A DNA stretch of 64,000 bases from JARRNE01 sp963824085 (GCA_963824085.1 CAWGNT010000015.1:1-64000), one strand, 5' to 3'. Positions 34,695 through 44,277 are shown, counted from the first letter of the stretch. The notes: generated from the letters alone by a model not told the origin. A program made the numbers and translations.

Positions 34695-36986
34695 TCAGCC
34701 CCCGGGGGCATCGAGCTCTAGTACCAGCTGCTCGACCGTCGGATTGCCCGGCATCAGCTCCTGCAGCTGACGGGCATAGGCCAGCGCCGCCTTGCGATGT
34801 CCGGCATCCCGGTTGAAAGTCGCCAACGCGACCAGGGTATCGACGTCGCCGGGGCGTCGCCGGTGGGCGCCCTCCAGCACCTGAATGGCTTGGTCCAGCT
34901 TGCCTGTCGACTGCAGGGCCACTGCATAGACGTAACTATAGCGGGCATTGTCCGGCGCGAGCTTCGCCGCCTTCGCAAGGACACCCACGGCCTCGTCGAG
35001 CTTCTTCTGACGAACGAGAGAGAGACCGAGGGCGTGCTCGAGGTCGGCACTCTTCGGATTGAGCTGAAGGCCGCTGCGGAGAAATCCGTCCGCCTCCTGC
35101 TCGCGCTTCAGGCCGCTCAGAAGCTGTGCCATATTCACGTAGGCGGGGACGAACCGTGGCTGGAGCTTTATGGCCCTCCGATAGGCCAGCTCGGCCGCCT
35201 GATAGTTGCCTTGGTCTGCGTACAGGGTTCCGAGGTTGAGCTGCGCCTCAGGGCGCTCGGCATTGAATTCCTGCACTGCAATATATTCCCGGATGCCCTG
35301 GTCCAGTTGTCTCCGAACCCGATCCGGCAGCTGACCAGGAGGCAGAACCGCCAGGAGCCGGGCGGCCTCGATGCGCACGGCTTTGAAGTCATCCCAGAGC
35401 AGGGAGACCGCGAGCAGGCGCTGAGGCGGGCCGAGGGAGTCCAGGGCGCCGAGTGCGCCCAGCCGCTCCAGGGGGTCTTCGGCGGCGAGGCCCTGCCGGA
35501 TCAGGGCAAGCATGCTGGCGTCCGGATAGGCGCCGAGCTCCTGCAAGGCGGTCGCACGAGCGATGGCCGGCTGTCCGGCGTCCGCGGCGATTCCCTGCAG
35601 CAGCTTGCCGGCCCCGGGCAGCTGCGAGCGTGCGGCATGCAAGGCCGCAGCGTAGTGCTGAAAGCCCTCCGGGACCTTGCCGTACCAGGCCTTGACCTGC
35701 TCTGCGGCCCACTGGGGGGTCTTGTCCGCATGGCACTTGTTGCAGGCGTTCGGTGTGCCCATCGTGACCGACTGGTCGGGGCGCGGGACCCGGAAGCTGT
35801 GATCGTGCCGGGCGTCGACTACCATGTAGTTGGTCGGCGGCATGTGGCACTCGACGCAGCTCGCGCCCGTCGAGCCCTCGGGGTGGAAGTGGTGCTTCTT
35901 GGTCGCGTAGCGGTCGGGGGAGTGGCACTGGTAGCAGACGACGTCGCCGGGCAAGCGGATGGTGGCCGCGTGCGGGTCGTGGCAGTCGGAGCAGGTGATG
36001 CCCGCCTGGTACATCTTGCTCTGCAAGAGCGATCCCCACACGTAGACCTCGTCCTGGATCTGGCCGTCCGGGTAGTAAAGTCCCGTCGTGAGCAACGCGG
36101 GCCGAAAGCCGTCGAGGTAGGGCTGTCCGGCGATCACCTCGTCCGTCATCTGGCTCCGGCGGCTGTGGCAGCGGGCGCAGACCTGGATCTCCTTGGTCGT
36201 CTTCCTGGGCGCGGAGCGCTTCGCCTTCCCGCTGACGGGGTCAATCGGCCAAGCCACGCCCACACGCTCGTCTAAGCGGACCGTCAGCCCCATGTCCGGG
36301 ATTTCCACGGTCTTGCCTTTCTCCTTCGCCTCGGCCCATTGGACGTGCTTGGAACCCGGACCGTGGCAGGCCTCGCAGGAGACATCGATCTCGGACCAGG
36401 TGGTGTGGTAACTGTCGCTGCGCTCGTCGTAGCCCTTCCTCAGATTGGTGGAGTGGCAGTCCGCGCACATGTAGTTCCAGTTGAGGTTCGGCCCCGTCCA
36501 ATGGAGCACGTCATCGTGGCGCACCGGATCGTCCGGGTGGAGGTGAATCCAGCGCTGACCGCCCTCCCCCTTGGGACGGCTGTCCCAGCCGATGTCGAGG
36601 GCCTGCAGCCGCCCGCCAGGAAACTCGATCAGGTACTGCTGAAGCGGGAAGACGCCGAAGGTGTACTTGACCGGATAGTCCCGAAGCTGGCCGTCAGGGC
36701 CGTCCGTGCGGACCATGAACCGGCCGTCTTTGCGGTAGAAACGGGAGACGACGCCGAACTGCTCAAAGGAGACGTCGTCGAAGTTCCCCAGAACCGAGGC
36801 ATCGGTCGCCTCCTGCATCGCCAGGTCGTGCTGAGAGCCCGTCCAGCGGGTGTTCTGCTCCGCGTGGCATGGAGCACATTGGGCCCTCCCGACATACTGA
36901 GGCGGTGTCTCCTCCGCGCACAGCAGCATCGGCCACACACAGGAGACCAAAAAGAATGCTAGGTTGACTGACCCCACCGATGCCAT
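34695..36986 (-). CDS. Octaheme cytochrome c with HEAT-like and TPR repeats
   Basis: 763 aa with a signal peptide. Eight CxxCH heme sites occur in the first ~420 residues: CAPCH, CADCH, CEACH, CARCH, CSDCH, CYQCH, CVECH, CNKCH. A HEAT-like stretch (~440-570) and five or so TPR units (~570-755: NLGTLYADQGNYQAAELAYR, ALGLSLVRQKKLDEAVGVLA) follow. It should be a periplasmic electron carrier or oxidoreductase of the doubled-CxxCH kind, with the TPR tail binding a partner. The substrate is unknown; sulfur, nitrogen or metal redox are all possible. It stands alone. A CCCCGCTT / AAGCGGGG hairpin lies 190 bp upstream. Confidence 0.85.
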   Translation of the reverse strand: MASVGSVNLAFFLVSCVWPMLLCAEETPPQYVGRAQCAPCHAEQNTRWTGSQHDLAMQEATDASVLGNFDDVSFEQFGVVSRFYRKDGRFMVRTDGPDGQLRDYPVKYTFGVFPLQQYLIEFPGGRLQALDIGWDSRPKGEGGQRWIHLHPDDPVRHDDVLHWTGPNLNWNYMCADCHSTNLRKGYDERSDSYHTTWSEIDVSCEACHGPGSKHVQWAEAKEKGKTVEIPDMGLTVRLDERVGVAWPIDPVSGKAKRSAPRKTTKEIQVCARCHSRRSQMTDEVIAGQPYLDGFRPALLTTGLYYPDGQIQDEVYVWGSLLQSKMYQAGITCSDCHDPHAATIRLPGDVVCYQCHSPDRYATKKHHFHPEGSTGASCVECHMPPTNYMVVDARHDHSFRVPRPDQSVTMGTPNACNKCHADKTPQWAAEQVKAWYGKVPEGFQHYAAALHAARSQLPGAGKLLQGIAADAGQPAIARATALQELGAYPDASMLALIRQGLAAEDPLERLGALGALDSLGPPQRLLAVSLLWDDFKAVRIEAARLLAVLPPGQLPDRVRRQLDQGIREYIAVQEFNAERPEAQLNLGTLYADQGNYQAAELAYRRAIKLQPRFVPAYVNMAQLLSGLKREQEADGFLRSGLQLNPKSADLEHALGLSLVRQKKLDEAVGVLAKAAKLAPDNARYSYVYAVALQSTGKLDQAIQVLEGAHRRRPGDVDTLVALATFNRDAGHRKAALAYARQLQELMPGNPTVEQLVLELDAPGG

Positions 36987-37325
36987 TTCTACCGATGATA
37001 TACCCTTCTCAGCTCAAGTTTTCGGTTTGTCGGGTTGCAGCCGCCGCCGGTCGCCGTGGATACATCCGTGTAGCCTTGACGGCGGCCATCCCCACCGCCG
37101 ACAGCCCGCCGCCTGCGACCCGCCCCCTCAGGACAAGAGCCGAGAAGGTGCGGGCGATGGGCGTACAGCTTCTCCCCGCTTGAAGCGGGGTCTGCGGCAG
37201 GGCGATCTATGGACACTGGTCCCACCACAGGTCTACGGGCAAGCACAGCGTTTCTGTGCTCTCGCTGAGCGGCCGAGTCGACCGCTGTGCGAATCCGCAA
37301 GCCGGCATACGCGCTCGGGGCTGAA

Positions 37326-37787
37326 TCAGAACGGATTCGGGACAACGGTGTAATACACGCTGTTGGAGCCGAAATGCGGCTTGTAGTAGGTGCTTCCGCA
37401 GCCGTAGTACCGAGTGCCGTTCACCGTCGCGCTTTTGCAGCCGCTGGGCAAGGTCAGCACCGTGGTGCCGATCGCGGGTGATGTAACGTAGACCGGCTGC
37501 TGCACCACCACAGTCGGGGAGCTCGCGGCCGCAGCGGCCGAGCCGATAGCCGCACCGGCCGCCAGCCCGACTGCACCGGCAGCCGCTGCCGCACCGGCCG
37601 CACAACCCCAGCAGCCACCGTGGTAGACCGTGGCGCCGTGATAACCCCAACCGCCCCGATGCCAGACCGCGGTGCCGCCTCTCGGCCCATGCACGAAGCC
37701 GCCGCCATGGTAGCCAATCCAGGCACTGGCCTGCAGTGGAAGTATCGAGAGTCCGCCCAGCAGAGGGATAAGTAAACGCTTGAACAT
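37326..37787 (-). CDS. Secreted Gly/Ala-rich protein of unknown function
   Basis: GGAGGCACAACGACG precedes ATG 37787. Signal peptide MFKRLLIPLLGGLSILPLQA. The mature part starts with a Gly-His-rich stretch (IGYHGGGFVHGPRGGTAVWH), then a hydrophobic Ala-Gly segment (AAGAAAAAGAVGLAAGAAIG) that could insert in a membrane. The end is Cys- and Tyr-rich (TRYYGCGSTYYKPHFG). It resembles small exported Gly-rich proteins common in proteobacteria. No known domain. Confidence 0.65.
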   Translation of the reverse strand: MFKRLLIPLLGGLSILPLQASAWIGYHGGGFVHGPRGGTAVWHRGGWGYHGATVYHGGCWGCAAGAAAAAGAVGLAAGAAIGSAAAAASSPTVVVQQPVYVTSPAIGTTVLTLPSGCKSATVNGTRYYGCGSTYYKPHFGSNSVYYTVVPNPF

Positions 37788-37852
37788 CGTCGTTGTGCCT
37801 CCAAGTTCTTCCGCTACCGTCATGTGACCATACCGTCACGTTTGCGGCTCGA

Positions 37853-38665
37853 TCATTCCGATTCCGGCGCTTTGCGGGTGACGCCGCGTCGTGTGACCTC
37901 ATGCGCCATGGTGCCGAATTCCATGACACCGGCGCCGGCCGGCTTCGCCAGCGCGAACCGCTCGTGCCCGAGCTTCGGGTTCAGCTTCCAGTCGGAATAC
38001 TCCACCGCAAAGCGCGGCGCACCTTGCACGTCGAGCATCGCCCCCATCAGCAGACAGGGCAGCGCGGTCTTGTGGTTGATCCAAATCTGCCACTGGATCC
38101 CCGGAGAGGCAAAGGCGACGTGCTCGCACCTCTCGCCGTGAATGGACGAGGACCCGGCGTAGAAGGCGCTTGTCAGGTCCTTGGTCAGCACCGCGTAGGG
38201 GTCGCTGTAGAGCACGTCGGCGAACGGCAGCAGGATACCCGCCTTCTTCGCCGCGAAGGGGAGCATCTCGTCGATAGTCTTCGGCGCCTCGGTCGTGGCG
38301 TAGAGCTTCTGGGTTGGCGCGTAGACCGTCATCTTGCTGCCGTCGTAGTAGAAGTCGAACGGCGGGGCATCGCCGCGGACCTTGGCGTCCAGCTTGTTCG
38401 GGCGCACCACCGCGACCTCGTTCCGGGCGAAAAAGTTGAGAAACTGCCCCGTCCCGCCCGGCGCCTCCACGGTGCTGCGTGATCGAAAGCTGAACGACTT
38501 AGCGTCCGCGAGCTTGTCACTCATGCGCTTCAGCAGGTCGAGGGCGTGTTTCTCCTTTACTTGCGCCGGCGCCGTTTGTTCCTCGGCGAAGGCGGTGCCG
38601 CCGCTCACCACCGTCACTACCGCCAGGGCGAACATCAGCCCCGCCCGCCATTTCCGCTTGTGCAT
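37853..38665 (-). CDS. DUF2092 periplasmic protein
   Basis: 270 aa with a signal peptide (LMFALAVVTVVSGGTAFA). FSFRSRSTVEAPGGTGQFLN, RPNKLDAKVRGDAPPFDFYY, DGSKMTVYAPTQKLYATTEA and WQIWINHKTALPCLLMGAML are typical of DUF2092, which adopts a LolA/outer-membrane-lipoprotein-carrier-like fold. The biochemical role of the family is not established; a lipid or lipoprotein chaperone role is plausible. It is monocistronic and ends 65 bp before the gene at 37787. Confidence 0.8.
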   Translation of the reverse strand: MHKRKWRAGLMFALAVVTVVSGGTAFAEEQTAPAQVKEKHALDLLKRMSDKLADAKSFSFRSRSTVEAPGGTGQFLNFFARNEVAVVRPNKLDAKVRGDAPPFDFYYDGSKMTVYAPTQKLYATTEAPKTIDEMLPFAAKKAGILLPFADVLYSDPYAVLTKDLTSAFYAGSSSIHGERCEHVAFASPGIQWQIWINHKTALPCLLMGAMLDVQGAPRFAVEYSDWKLNPKLGHERFALAKPAGAGVMEFGTMAHEVTRRGVTRKAPESE

Positions 38666-38920
38666 AGTCGCTCTCCTCCGAGGGTTGGTCCGCGGCGAAG
38701 TCTACGGCGATTCGCCGGTCACTTCACCTACGCCCGAAAGCCTAAGCGTCTCCGTCTCTACCGCCGGAACGGGGTGCGGCCGCATGTCGGCGCGGCTCAC
38801 TGCCTGATCGTGCCAGGTCGCAGGAGGTACAAGCGCGGTCTGAACGGAATCGACACGTAGCGGATCCGTATGCGTCATTCCCGCAAAAGCGGCGTCACAA
38901 TCCGAAGGAAAGCGGCTGCC

Positions 38921-38990
38921 GAGTCGAGGTCGGGTACGGTCCTTCGGGACACGCCGCGAACGCGTCCATGTAGCTCGACGCTAATCACCT
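38921..38990. repeat. GACACGCCGT-type dispersed repeat (copy C)
   Basis: GTCGAGGTCGGGTACGGTCC, TTCGGGACACGCCGCGAACG, CGTCCATGTAGCTCGACGC, followed by TAATCAC. The gap 38666-39074 holds nothing else recognisable apart from the leader of the next gene. Confidence 0.7.
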
Positions 38991-39074
38991 GGCGTTGAGG
39001 GTGTCCCTTCTTTGTGCCATCACCGGCATTACGGCTGCCGCTGCTATATCCTGTGAGACCTTCACTTCATACGC

Positions 39075-40550
39075 GTGATATCCGATCAAAGACCCATGAC
39101 CGGGGTGCCCCTCCAAGCTTCACTGGCCGTCGCCACGCACGTCCTGATCGAGCTCGTCCTCATCGTGAGGGTTCTGCTTCGGCCCCATCGGGACCCCGCC
39201 TCGCGGATCGCCTGGGTGGCGGTGATTGCTTCCGTCCCGGTCGTCGGCATCATCGCTTACATTCTCTTTGGCGAGGTGAACATCGGTCGTCGCCGCGTGG
39301 CACGCATGCGAGAGATCCTCGCCCGAATGCCGAAGTTTGCGGCAGGGATGTCTGATCGCCCGCCGCTCTTGAGCGGACAGATCCCCGAGCGCTACGCGCC
39401 GCTCTTTCGGGTGGGAACCTCGATCAGCGGGTTCGAGCCGATCGGTGGCAACCGGGCCGGACTCCTTCCCGACTCCAATTCCACCATTGACGCGATGGTG
39501 GCCGATATCGACGCCGCCCGCGATCACGTCCACCTGCTCTTCTACATTTGGCTGACCGACAACAACGGCTGCAAGATCATAGAGGCGTTGAAGCGTGCTG
39601 CCGGCCGGGGCGTCAAGTGCCGGGCGTTGGCGGACGACCTCGGCTCGCGCGCCTTGATCCGGTCGTCCCACTGGGAGGCCATGCGCGAAGCGGGCGTGCA
39701 CGTGGCGGCAGCCTTGCCGATTGGGAACCCGCTGCTACGGCCGTTCACTGGCCGCATCGATGTCAGGAACCACCGCAAGATCCTCGTCATCGACGACCGC
39801 ATCACCTACTGTGGTAGCCAGAACTGCGCCGACCCCGAGTTTCGGATCAAGGCCAAGTATGCGCCCTGGGTGGATGCCGTCATTCGGTTTGAGGGTCCGA
39901 TTGCCCGCCAGAACCAGCACTTGTTTGCGAGCGACTGGATGACATACGTGGACGAGGACCTGGATAGTATGCTGCGCCGCCCGCTCCCCTCTATGCCGTC
40001 CGGCTTTCCCGCGCAGGCGATAGGCACCGGACCGACGGTGCGCCACTCGGCGATGCCCGAAATGTTCGAGTCCCTAATGTACGCCGCCATGCGTGAGCTC
40101 ATCATCACGACGCCTTACTACGTGCCGGACGAGTCCATGCAGAACGCGCTCTGTGCCACCGCTTACCGCGGCGTGGACACGACGATCGTCTTCCCGGCCA
40201 GAAACGACTCATGGATCGTCGGCGCGGCCAGTCGCAGCTACTACTCGGACCTCCTCGCCGCAGGCGTCAAGATCTACGAATATCTCGGCGGTCTGCTGCA
40301 CACGAAATCGCTGACCCTCGACGGGGACATTACCCTGATCGGCTCTGCTAACCTGGACCGCCGAAGCTTCGATCTCAACTACGAGAACAATATTCTCTTC
40401 CACGACCCCGCTCTGACATCCGCCATGCGGCGGCGTCAACTGGACTACATCGCCCACGCGAACCCAGTTACCTGTGAGATGGCGGCCTCCTGGCCGATGC
40501 GTCGCCGCCTCTGGAACAACACGATCGCGATACTAGGTCCGGTGCTCTGA
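39075..40550 (+). CDS. cls: Cardiolipin synthase (phospholipase D superfamily)
   Basis: 491 aa. Two N-terminal membrane spans (~15-60) precede two HKD catalytic motifs: RNHRKILVIDDRITYCGSQN (~225-245) and LHTKSLTLDGDITLIGSANL (~405-425). The enzyme joins two phosphatidylglycerol molecules to cardiolipin and glycerol at the inner membrane. Length and layout match Cls/ClsA. The GTG at 39075 or ATG at 39096 may be the start. It stands alone. Confidence 0.92.
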   Translation: MISDQRPMTGVPLQASLAVATHVLIELVLIVRVLLRPHRDPASRIAWVAVIASVPVVGIIAYILFGEVNIGRRRVARMREILARMPKFAAGMSDRPPLLSGQIPERYAPLFRVGTSISGFEPIGGNRAGLLPDSNSTIDAMVADIDAARDHVHLLFYIWLTDNNGCKIIEALKRAAGRGVKCRALADDLGSRALIRSSHWEAMREAGVHVAAALPIGNPLLRPFTGRIDVRNHRKILVIDDRITYCGSQNCADPEFRIKAKYAPWVDAVIRFEGPIARQNQHLFASDWMTYVDEDLDSMLRRPLPSMPSGFPAQAIGTGPTVRHSAMPEMFESLMYAAMRELIITTPYYVPDESMQNALCATAYRGVDTTIVFPARNDSWIVGAASRSYYSDLLAAGVKIYEYLGGLLHTKSLTLDGDITLIGSANLDRRSFDLNYENNILFHDPALTSAMRRRQLDYIAHANPVTCEMAASWPMRRRLWNNTIAILGPVL

Positions 40551-40600
40551 CCCAGATCCTCCACAACGGGCGAGGTGATTAGCTCGATGACTGAGCTGTC

Positions 40601-40735
40601 GGGCCAGGGTCGGGTACGGGCCGTCGGGACACGCCGTGAATACGTCTATGTAGGCTCGACGGCGCCGTCCGTGGCGCCGACGGTCCCGCCGACCCGCATA
40701 ACGGACATTCCAGCTGAGGCACGACGCTGATCACC
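40601..40735. repeat. GACACGCCGT-type dispersed repeat (copy D)
   Basis: GTCGGGTACGGGCCGTCGGG, ACACGCCGTGAATACGTC, TATGTAGGCTCGACGGCGCC, then GTCCGTGGCGCCGAC hairpin and a CGGACATTCCAGCTGA tail. It is the fullest copy. Confidence 0.75.
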
Positions 40736-40837
40736 TCAGGCGAACCGAAGCATCGGAACACGACGGCGATCTCGTTCGCTATACTGGCACCTGTTACGCT
40801 GCCTTGATCCGATCAACAACAAGAGGAGGATTCAGCC

Positions 40838-41287
40838 GTGCTGAACATTCGCAAAACTGCCGGTCATGTCGCACTGGCCGCAACACTTGTCGCAGGCGGC
40901 TTGGCGCTAGCCGCGGATGCAAAGAAGCCCGACGGCACTGTGACGATCGACGAGACCCAGTTCGGCTTCATCGTGGGCGGGAGCACCGGCGGAGGCACGC
41001 TCACCTTCAATGGGAAGAAGTATCCGTTCAAGCTCAGCGGCTTGAGCCTGGGCGCAAACGTGGGCGTCTCCAAGATGAGCGCCCGAGGCGATGTCTACGA
41101 TCTGAAGAAGCTCTCCCAGTTCCCCGGGACCTACACCAAGCTGGATGCTAGTGTCGCCCTCGGCGGGGGCATGGGCGGCCTGCATCTGAAGAACGAGAAC
41201 GGCGTGATCATGCGCCTGGAGTCCCGGACCAAAGGCCTTCAATTGAATCTAGGCATGAGCGGCGTCACGGTCACGATGGAAAAGTGA
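40838..41287 (+). CDS. Exported protein, possibly DUF1134/EipA-like
   Basis: AAGAGGAGGA lies 7 bases before GTG 40838. A signal peptide (VALAATLVAGGLALAADA) leads a ~125-residue mature part with FGFIVGGSTGGGTLTFNGKK, YPFKLSGLSLGANVGVSKMS and a glycine-rich ASVALGGGMGGLHLKNENG. The GGxxGGGxLxFxGKxYPFxxxGxxxGA pattern resembles periplasmic DUF1134 / EipA proteins linked to the envelope, but the match is from memory and weak. Likely beta-barrel-like, periplasmic. Confidence 0.6.
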   Translation: MLNIRKTAGHVALAATLVAGGLALAADAKKPDGTVTIDETQFGFIVGGSTGGGTLTFNGKKYPFKLSGLSLGANVGVSKMSARGDVYDLKKLSQFPGTYTKLDASVALGGGMGGLHLKNENGVIMRLESRTKGLQLNLGMSGVTVTMEK

Positions 41288-41344
41288 CCCTTTGGGTAGA
41301 AACCAGGGAGACCTGCGGAGACGCTGATCAACTCAGCGTCTCTG

Positions 41345-41450
41345 GCGGGGCGGGCTCGGCGTGAATACGTCCCTGTAGCTCGGCGGCGCCGACCCCGCAG
41401 CCGACCCCCTAACGGACGTTCTCCGGCTGACGCACGACGCTAATCACACG
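41345..41450. repeat. GACACGCCGT-type repeat, diverged (copy E)
   Basis: GGCGGGGCGGGCTCGGCGTG, AATACGTCCCTGTAGCTCGG, CGGCGCCGACCCCGCAGCCG, with the same CGGACGTTCTCCGGCTGA tail as copy D. Confidence 0.6.
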
Positions 41451-41473
41451 GCGCTGAGTACGGACACGTAAAC

Positions 41474-41827
41474 ATGCGAAGAGTGCCGCTTGTCTTGATG
41501 CTTCTTACGGGTGCTGGCTGTAGCTCTACTGAGGGCTTGATCCACGAGCCCCCAACTCCGACGAGCTCTAATCCCGCGAGTATCACCATCTATCGAGCCA
41601 AGAATCCGGAAGCGGCCATCGCGCCGATGATCTTCACGATCGACGACACCGAGATCTACGGCCTCCGACCGGGCCAAAGCTTCACGTTCCGCCTCGATCC
41701 CGGGTCCTACACGTTCGGCTGGTACCTGGGCTTGAATACCTGCCGCCAGGCGGTCTGGATCCAGCCGAAGGTGAACGTCCGGCTGCGGATGTCGCCCGAC
41801 TGCAATATTCCGTCACAACCGGGTTGA
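41474..41827 (+). CDS. Small lipoprotein, paralog 3 of the YR-motif family
   Basis: 117 aa. Lipobox VLMLLTGAGCSS. The mature part has NPASITIYRAKNPEAAIAPM, IYGLRPGQSFTFRLDPGSYT and LNTCRQAVWIQPKVNVRLRM. It aligns with the proteins at 32044-32409 and 33547-33912 (IxxYR, GLRPGxxxxF-LxPGSYxFGxxLGLxxC). It lies 8-14 kb from them, so the family is dispersed. Function unknown; likely envelope. Confidence 0.72.
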   Translation: MRRVPLVLMLLTGAGCSSTEGLIHEPPTPTSSNPASITIYRAKNPEAAIAPMIFTIDDTEIYGLRPGQSFTFRLDPGSYTFGWYLGLNTCRQAVWIQPKVNVRLRMSPDCNIPSQPG

Positions 41828-41849
41828 GAGCCTTAGGAAAATCTGCCTA

Positions 41850-42407
41850 TCACCCGTTTGTCCCGGGTCGAAAGCGGTTCCAGAGCCAGGCGGCGGCAAC
41901 GACGACCACCGCAAGCACCGTCATCAGCGCGCTTGCTTGGTCCACGAAGGCGACCGCCAACACGCCGATCCCGAGGAAGACCCCCAAGACACATAGCCGC
42001 CAGTTGACGTAGATGCCGGCCAGAAATGTGCTGAACGCCAGGACGTAGACCAGAATCAGTCCGGTGATCTCGGCATCCAGGTTCTTCTGCATCACCGGCA
42101 AAAAAAGCAATCGCATCGCCAACAGGAAGGCTCCCCAGTGCAGAACCTGGGTAATGATCAAGCGTATACGCGCCCTTCCTTCGGCAGACGTGCGCGGCCA
42201 CTCGGTAAGGATGCAGATAAGCCCGAACACCGCCGCCAGCAACTGCCAGTACCAAACACTGACGCGCGGCACAAGATCGGTGTAGGCGATTCCGACAAGG
42301 GCGAGCACCAACATGACAATGTACGGGAGCTCCCTGTACAGAAAGTTCGCCACCAGGCCCGGTTGAGCTAGCTCCGCTTGCGGGGACGTGGATTTCGCGA
42401 CAGACAT
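41850..42407 (-). CDS. Inner-membrane protein, six spans
   Basis: 185 aa with about six hydrophobic helices (YIVMLVLALVGIAYT, WYWQLLAAVFGLICIL, VLHWGAFLLAMRLLFLPVM, ITGLILVYVLAFSTFLAGIY, CVLGVFLGIGVLAVAFV, ALMTVLAVVVVAAAWLW) and a short polar N-terminus. No signature motif. It runs convergently with the lipoprotein at 41474. Possibly a small ion-transport or sensing accessory; unknown. Confidence 0.7.
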   Translation of the reverse strand: MSVAKSTSPQAELAQPGLVANFLYRELPYIVMLVLALVGIAYTDLVPRVSVWYWQLLAAVFGLICILTEWPRTSAEGRARIRLIITQVLHWGAFLLAMRLLFLPVMQKNLDAEITGLILVYVLAFSTFLAGIYVNWRLCVLGVFLGIGVLAVAFVDQASALMTVLAVVVVAAAWLWNRFRPGTNG

Positions 42408-42852
42408 AACGGGGCCTCCGAATTAGTGGCTGAAACATGCGATGGCAATGTCAAGAATTGTAGCTGGCCAAGCCGCTGTGGGCGCCGCGAGCGCCCTCCC
42501 CTTGGCGAGCTATCGTCGGATCTCAGCGATGCGGCTCGGGTGCGGTGGACGCGAGGCTTGGTGCCAGCAACGACTCTGTGGCGCCTGCGTCGGCGTGTTC
42601 ACGACATGTGCCGACGCCCTCACCCACGCCGCAACATTGCAGATGTGCTTCCGCGCAAGTCGCCTTTTCCTATCCGCAACCACCGAACGCAAAGGCCCTT
42701 GGACACTTCGGCGCTCCGGTCACTGTGCGAACCCAAGCCGGCGCGACTCTCAACGCCTCCACCGCCTATCGAGTTCGACAGCTGTGAGCCGCAAAGTATG
42801 CGAAAAACTGGAAATCGCGTGGTCTTCGGCCATCTCCCACAAGACAAGTTTC
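42408..42852. other. No convincing gene
   Basis: About 445 bp between two minus-strand genes. The open frames on either strand are low-complexity translations with no motif, signal peptide or ribosome site. Confidence 0.45.
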
Positions 42853-44277
42853 CTAATCCGTTCGTCCGGCTCCCTTTTCCAGCTTGGTCAGTCGATCGCG
42901 AAACCGCCGCAGGGCTTGCAGCTGACCGTCCACCAGGCCTTCCTGGCTCCGGTAGTACATCTCTGCCCCCATTGGAACAATCATCGCAACCGAGTAGCGC
43001 CGTACCCGCTGACGCAGCGACTGAGTCTCATCGATCAACGCGTCGAGCATTCGCCTTCGGTCCGCGTTGAACTCGCCTGGCTTCGGCGTGAGAAGAGCGA
43101 TCTCCATTACCGTGTGGCTTTGCCCGAAAAGGGCCAACGCCTTGTCTTCCAGCTGTATCCGCAACTGATCGATACGCCACAGCCGGAAGCGATGCCACAG
43201 CGTCATGGCATTCAGGAGCAGGCTTATCACGACCACATAGTGCAGCCAGTTCGCCGGCGGCATGAAGTCCAGCAGCCGCGGGGCATACTCATCCAGCACG
43301 TTGGGTCCCCCGTTCTGTATGAACGGCTTCAGATCGCCGATCTCCTGAAGCCCGGTATGATTTTCCGTGTTCCGGTTCAGGTCGATAAATCCCTTGAACA
43401 CGGAATCCATCAATCCGAGCATCTCCACCTTCTTGGAACGGCTGACATGGCGCCTCGTCAGCATCAACACGTCCATCTGAAAGGTCTTACTTGCCGTCCT
43501 CGGGAGTCCGCGCACGAGATCTACCTGTCCTGGATATACGGTAGTGACCCTCAGCGAGGGAATGCGCGACGCCAAGGCCTCCGCATTGCCGAGGTTGACC
43601 ATCTGTAACCCGCCGCGCATCGCACGCCCGATCAGGGGCGCGTTGGTGGCAAGCAGGAAGAACCCTAGGTCGAGCTGGTGCTTGCGGAGCTGCTCGACTT
43701 GCTCTTCCAAGGGATGCTCGCTCAAGGTTACGTTAAGTCCCTCGAGCACCTCCGAGCCCAAGATCTCTCTGGCCAACAACTTTGTTGCACTTGAGCCCGG
43801 TCCGACGCCGATACGCAGACCCGCCAGATCCGCGATGGCATGGATCGAGCCTGCATCCGGCCCCAGGATGAAAAGGGTTCGCGTGTCAGGGAGCCGCGCC
43901 ACCAATTCCAACCTTTCGGGGCCGGGATAGGTCAAGCCGTCCAGGGCAAGGGCAAAGTCGGGTTTATTCCCGCGGAGCTTCCCGGCCAGCATCATGAGGT
44001 TTTCCGCCATGCCCGGCGTGGCGACATTGACGACCGTACCCCCACGCTTGTTCGCCGCGCGCGCAAGCCGCGCGGCCAGCGCGTAGTCCTCCCCGCCCTC
44101 GGGGCCGGACAACAGGGTCACCCTCATTGCCGAGAGATCGGGCGTCAGGTCAATCGCCACGAAGAACAGAGCGACCAGGGCAATCAACCCAACAACGAAG
44201 CCGAGCCGCAGGATCGCGGGTCTATCTCCGCGAAGAAAACGGACGAACGGTGACAGCACCTTGTTGCCTCGTTGCAT
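42853..44277 (-). CDS. TAXI/NMT1-type substrate-binding protein with membrane anchors
   Basis: 474 aa. One N-terminal span (~25-42) leads a periplasmic solute-binding domain: MRVTLLSGPEGGEDYALAAR, VNVATPGMAENLMMLAGKLR, LRIGVGPGSSATKLLAREIL. A second span (NWLHYVVVISLLLNAMTLW, ~355-375) is followed by a ~95-aa cytoplasmic helical tail. TAXI-family proteins normally serve TRAP transporters, but no TRAP permease is nearby. The double-anchored form occurs as a sensor or scaffold. It lies ~110 bp downstream of the hox maturation gene on the same strand and could share its transcript. Confidence 0.75.
   Translation of the reverse strand: MQRGNKVLSPFVRFLRGDRPAILRLGFVVGLIALVALFFVAIDLTPDLSAMRVTLLSGPEGGEDYALAARLARAANKRGGTVVNVATPGMAENLMMLAGKLRGNKPDFALALDGLTYPGPERLELVARLPDTRTLFILGPDAGSIHAIADLAGLRIGVGPGSSATKLLAREILGSEVLEGLNVTLSEHPLEEQVEQLRKHQLDLGFFLLATNAPLIGRAMRGGLQMVNLGNAEALASRIPSLRVTTVYPGQVDLVRGLPRTASKTFQMDVLMLTRRHVSRSKKVEMLGLMDSVFKGFIDLNRNTENHTGLQEIGDLKPFIQNGGPNVLDEYAPRLLDFMPPANWLHYVVVISLLLNAMTLWHRFRLWRIDQLRIQLEDKALALFGQSHTVMEIALLTPKPGEFNADRRRMLDALIDETQSLRQRVRRYSVAMIVPMGAEMYYRSQEGLVDGQLQALRRFRDRLTKLEKGAGRTD

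Noticed and set aside
34797..36275. A 492-codon ORF antisense to the octaheme cytochrome
   Set aside because: Shadow of a gene with eight heme motifs; low-complexity product.
37176..37192. A rho-independent terminator (CCCCGCTT/AAGCGGGG)
   Set aside because: No T-run on either side and no gene end adjacent.
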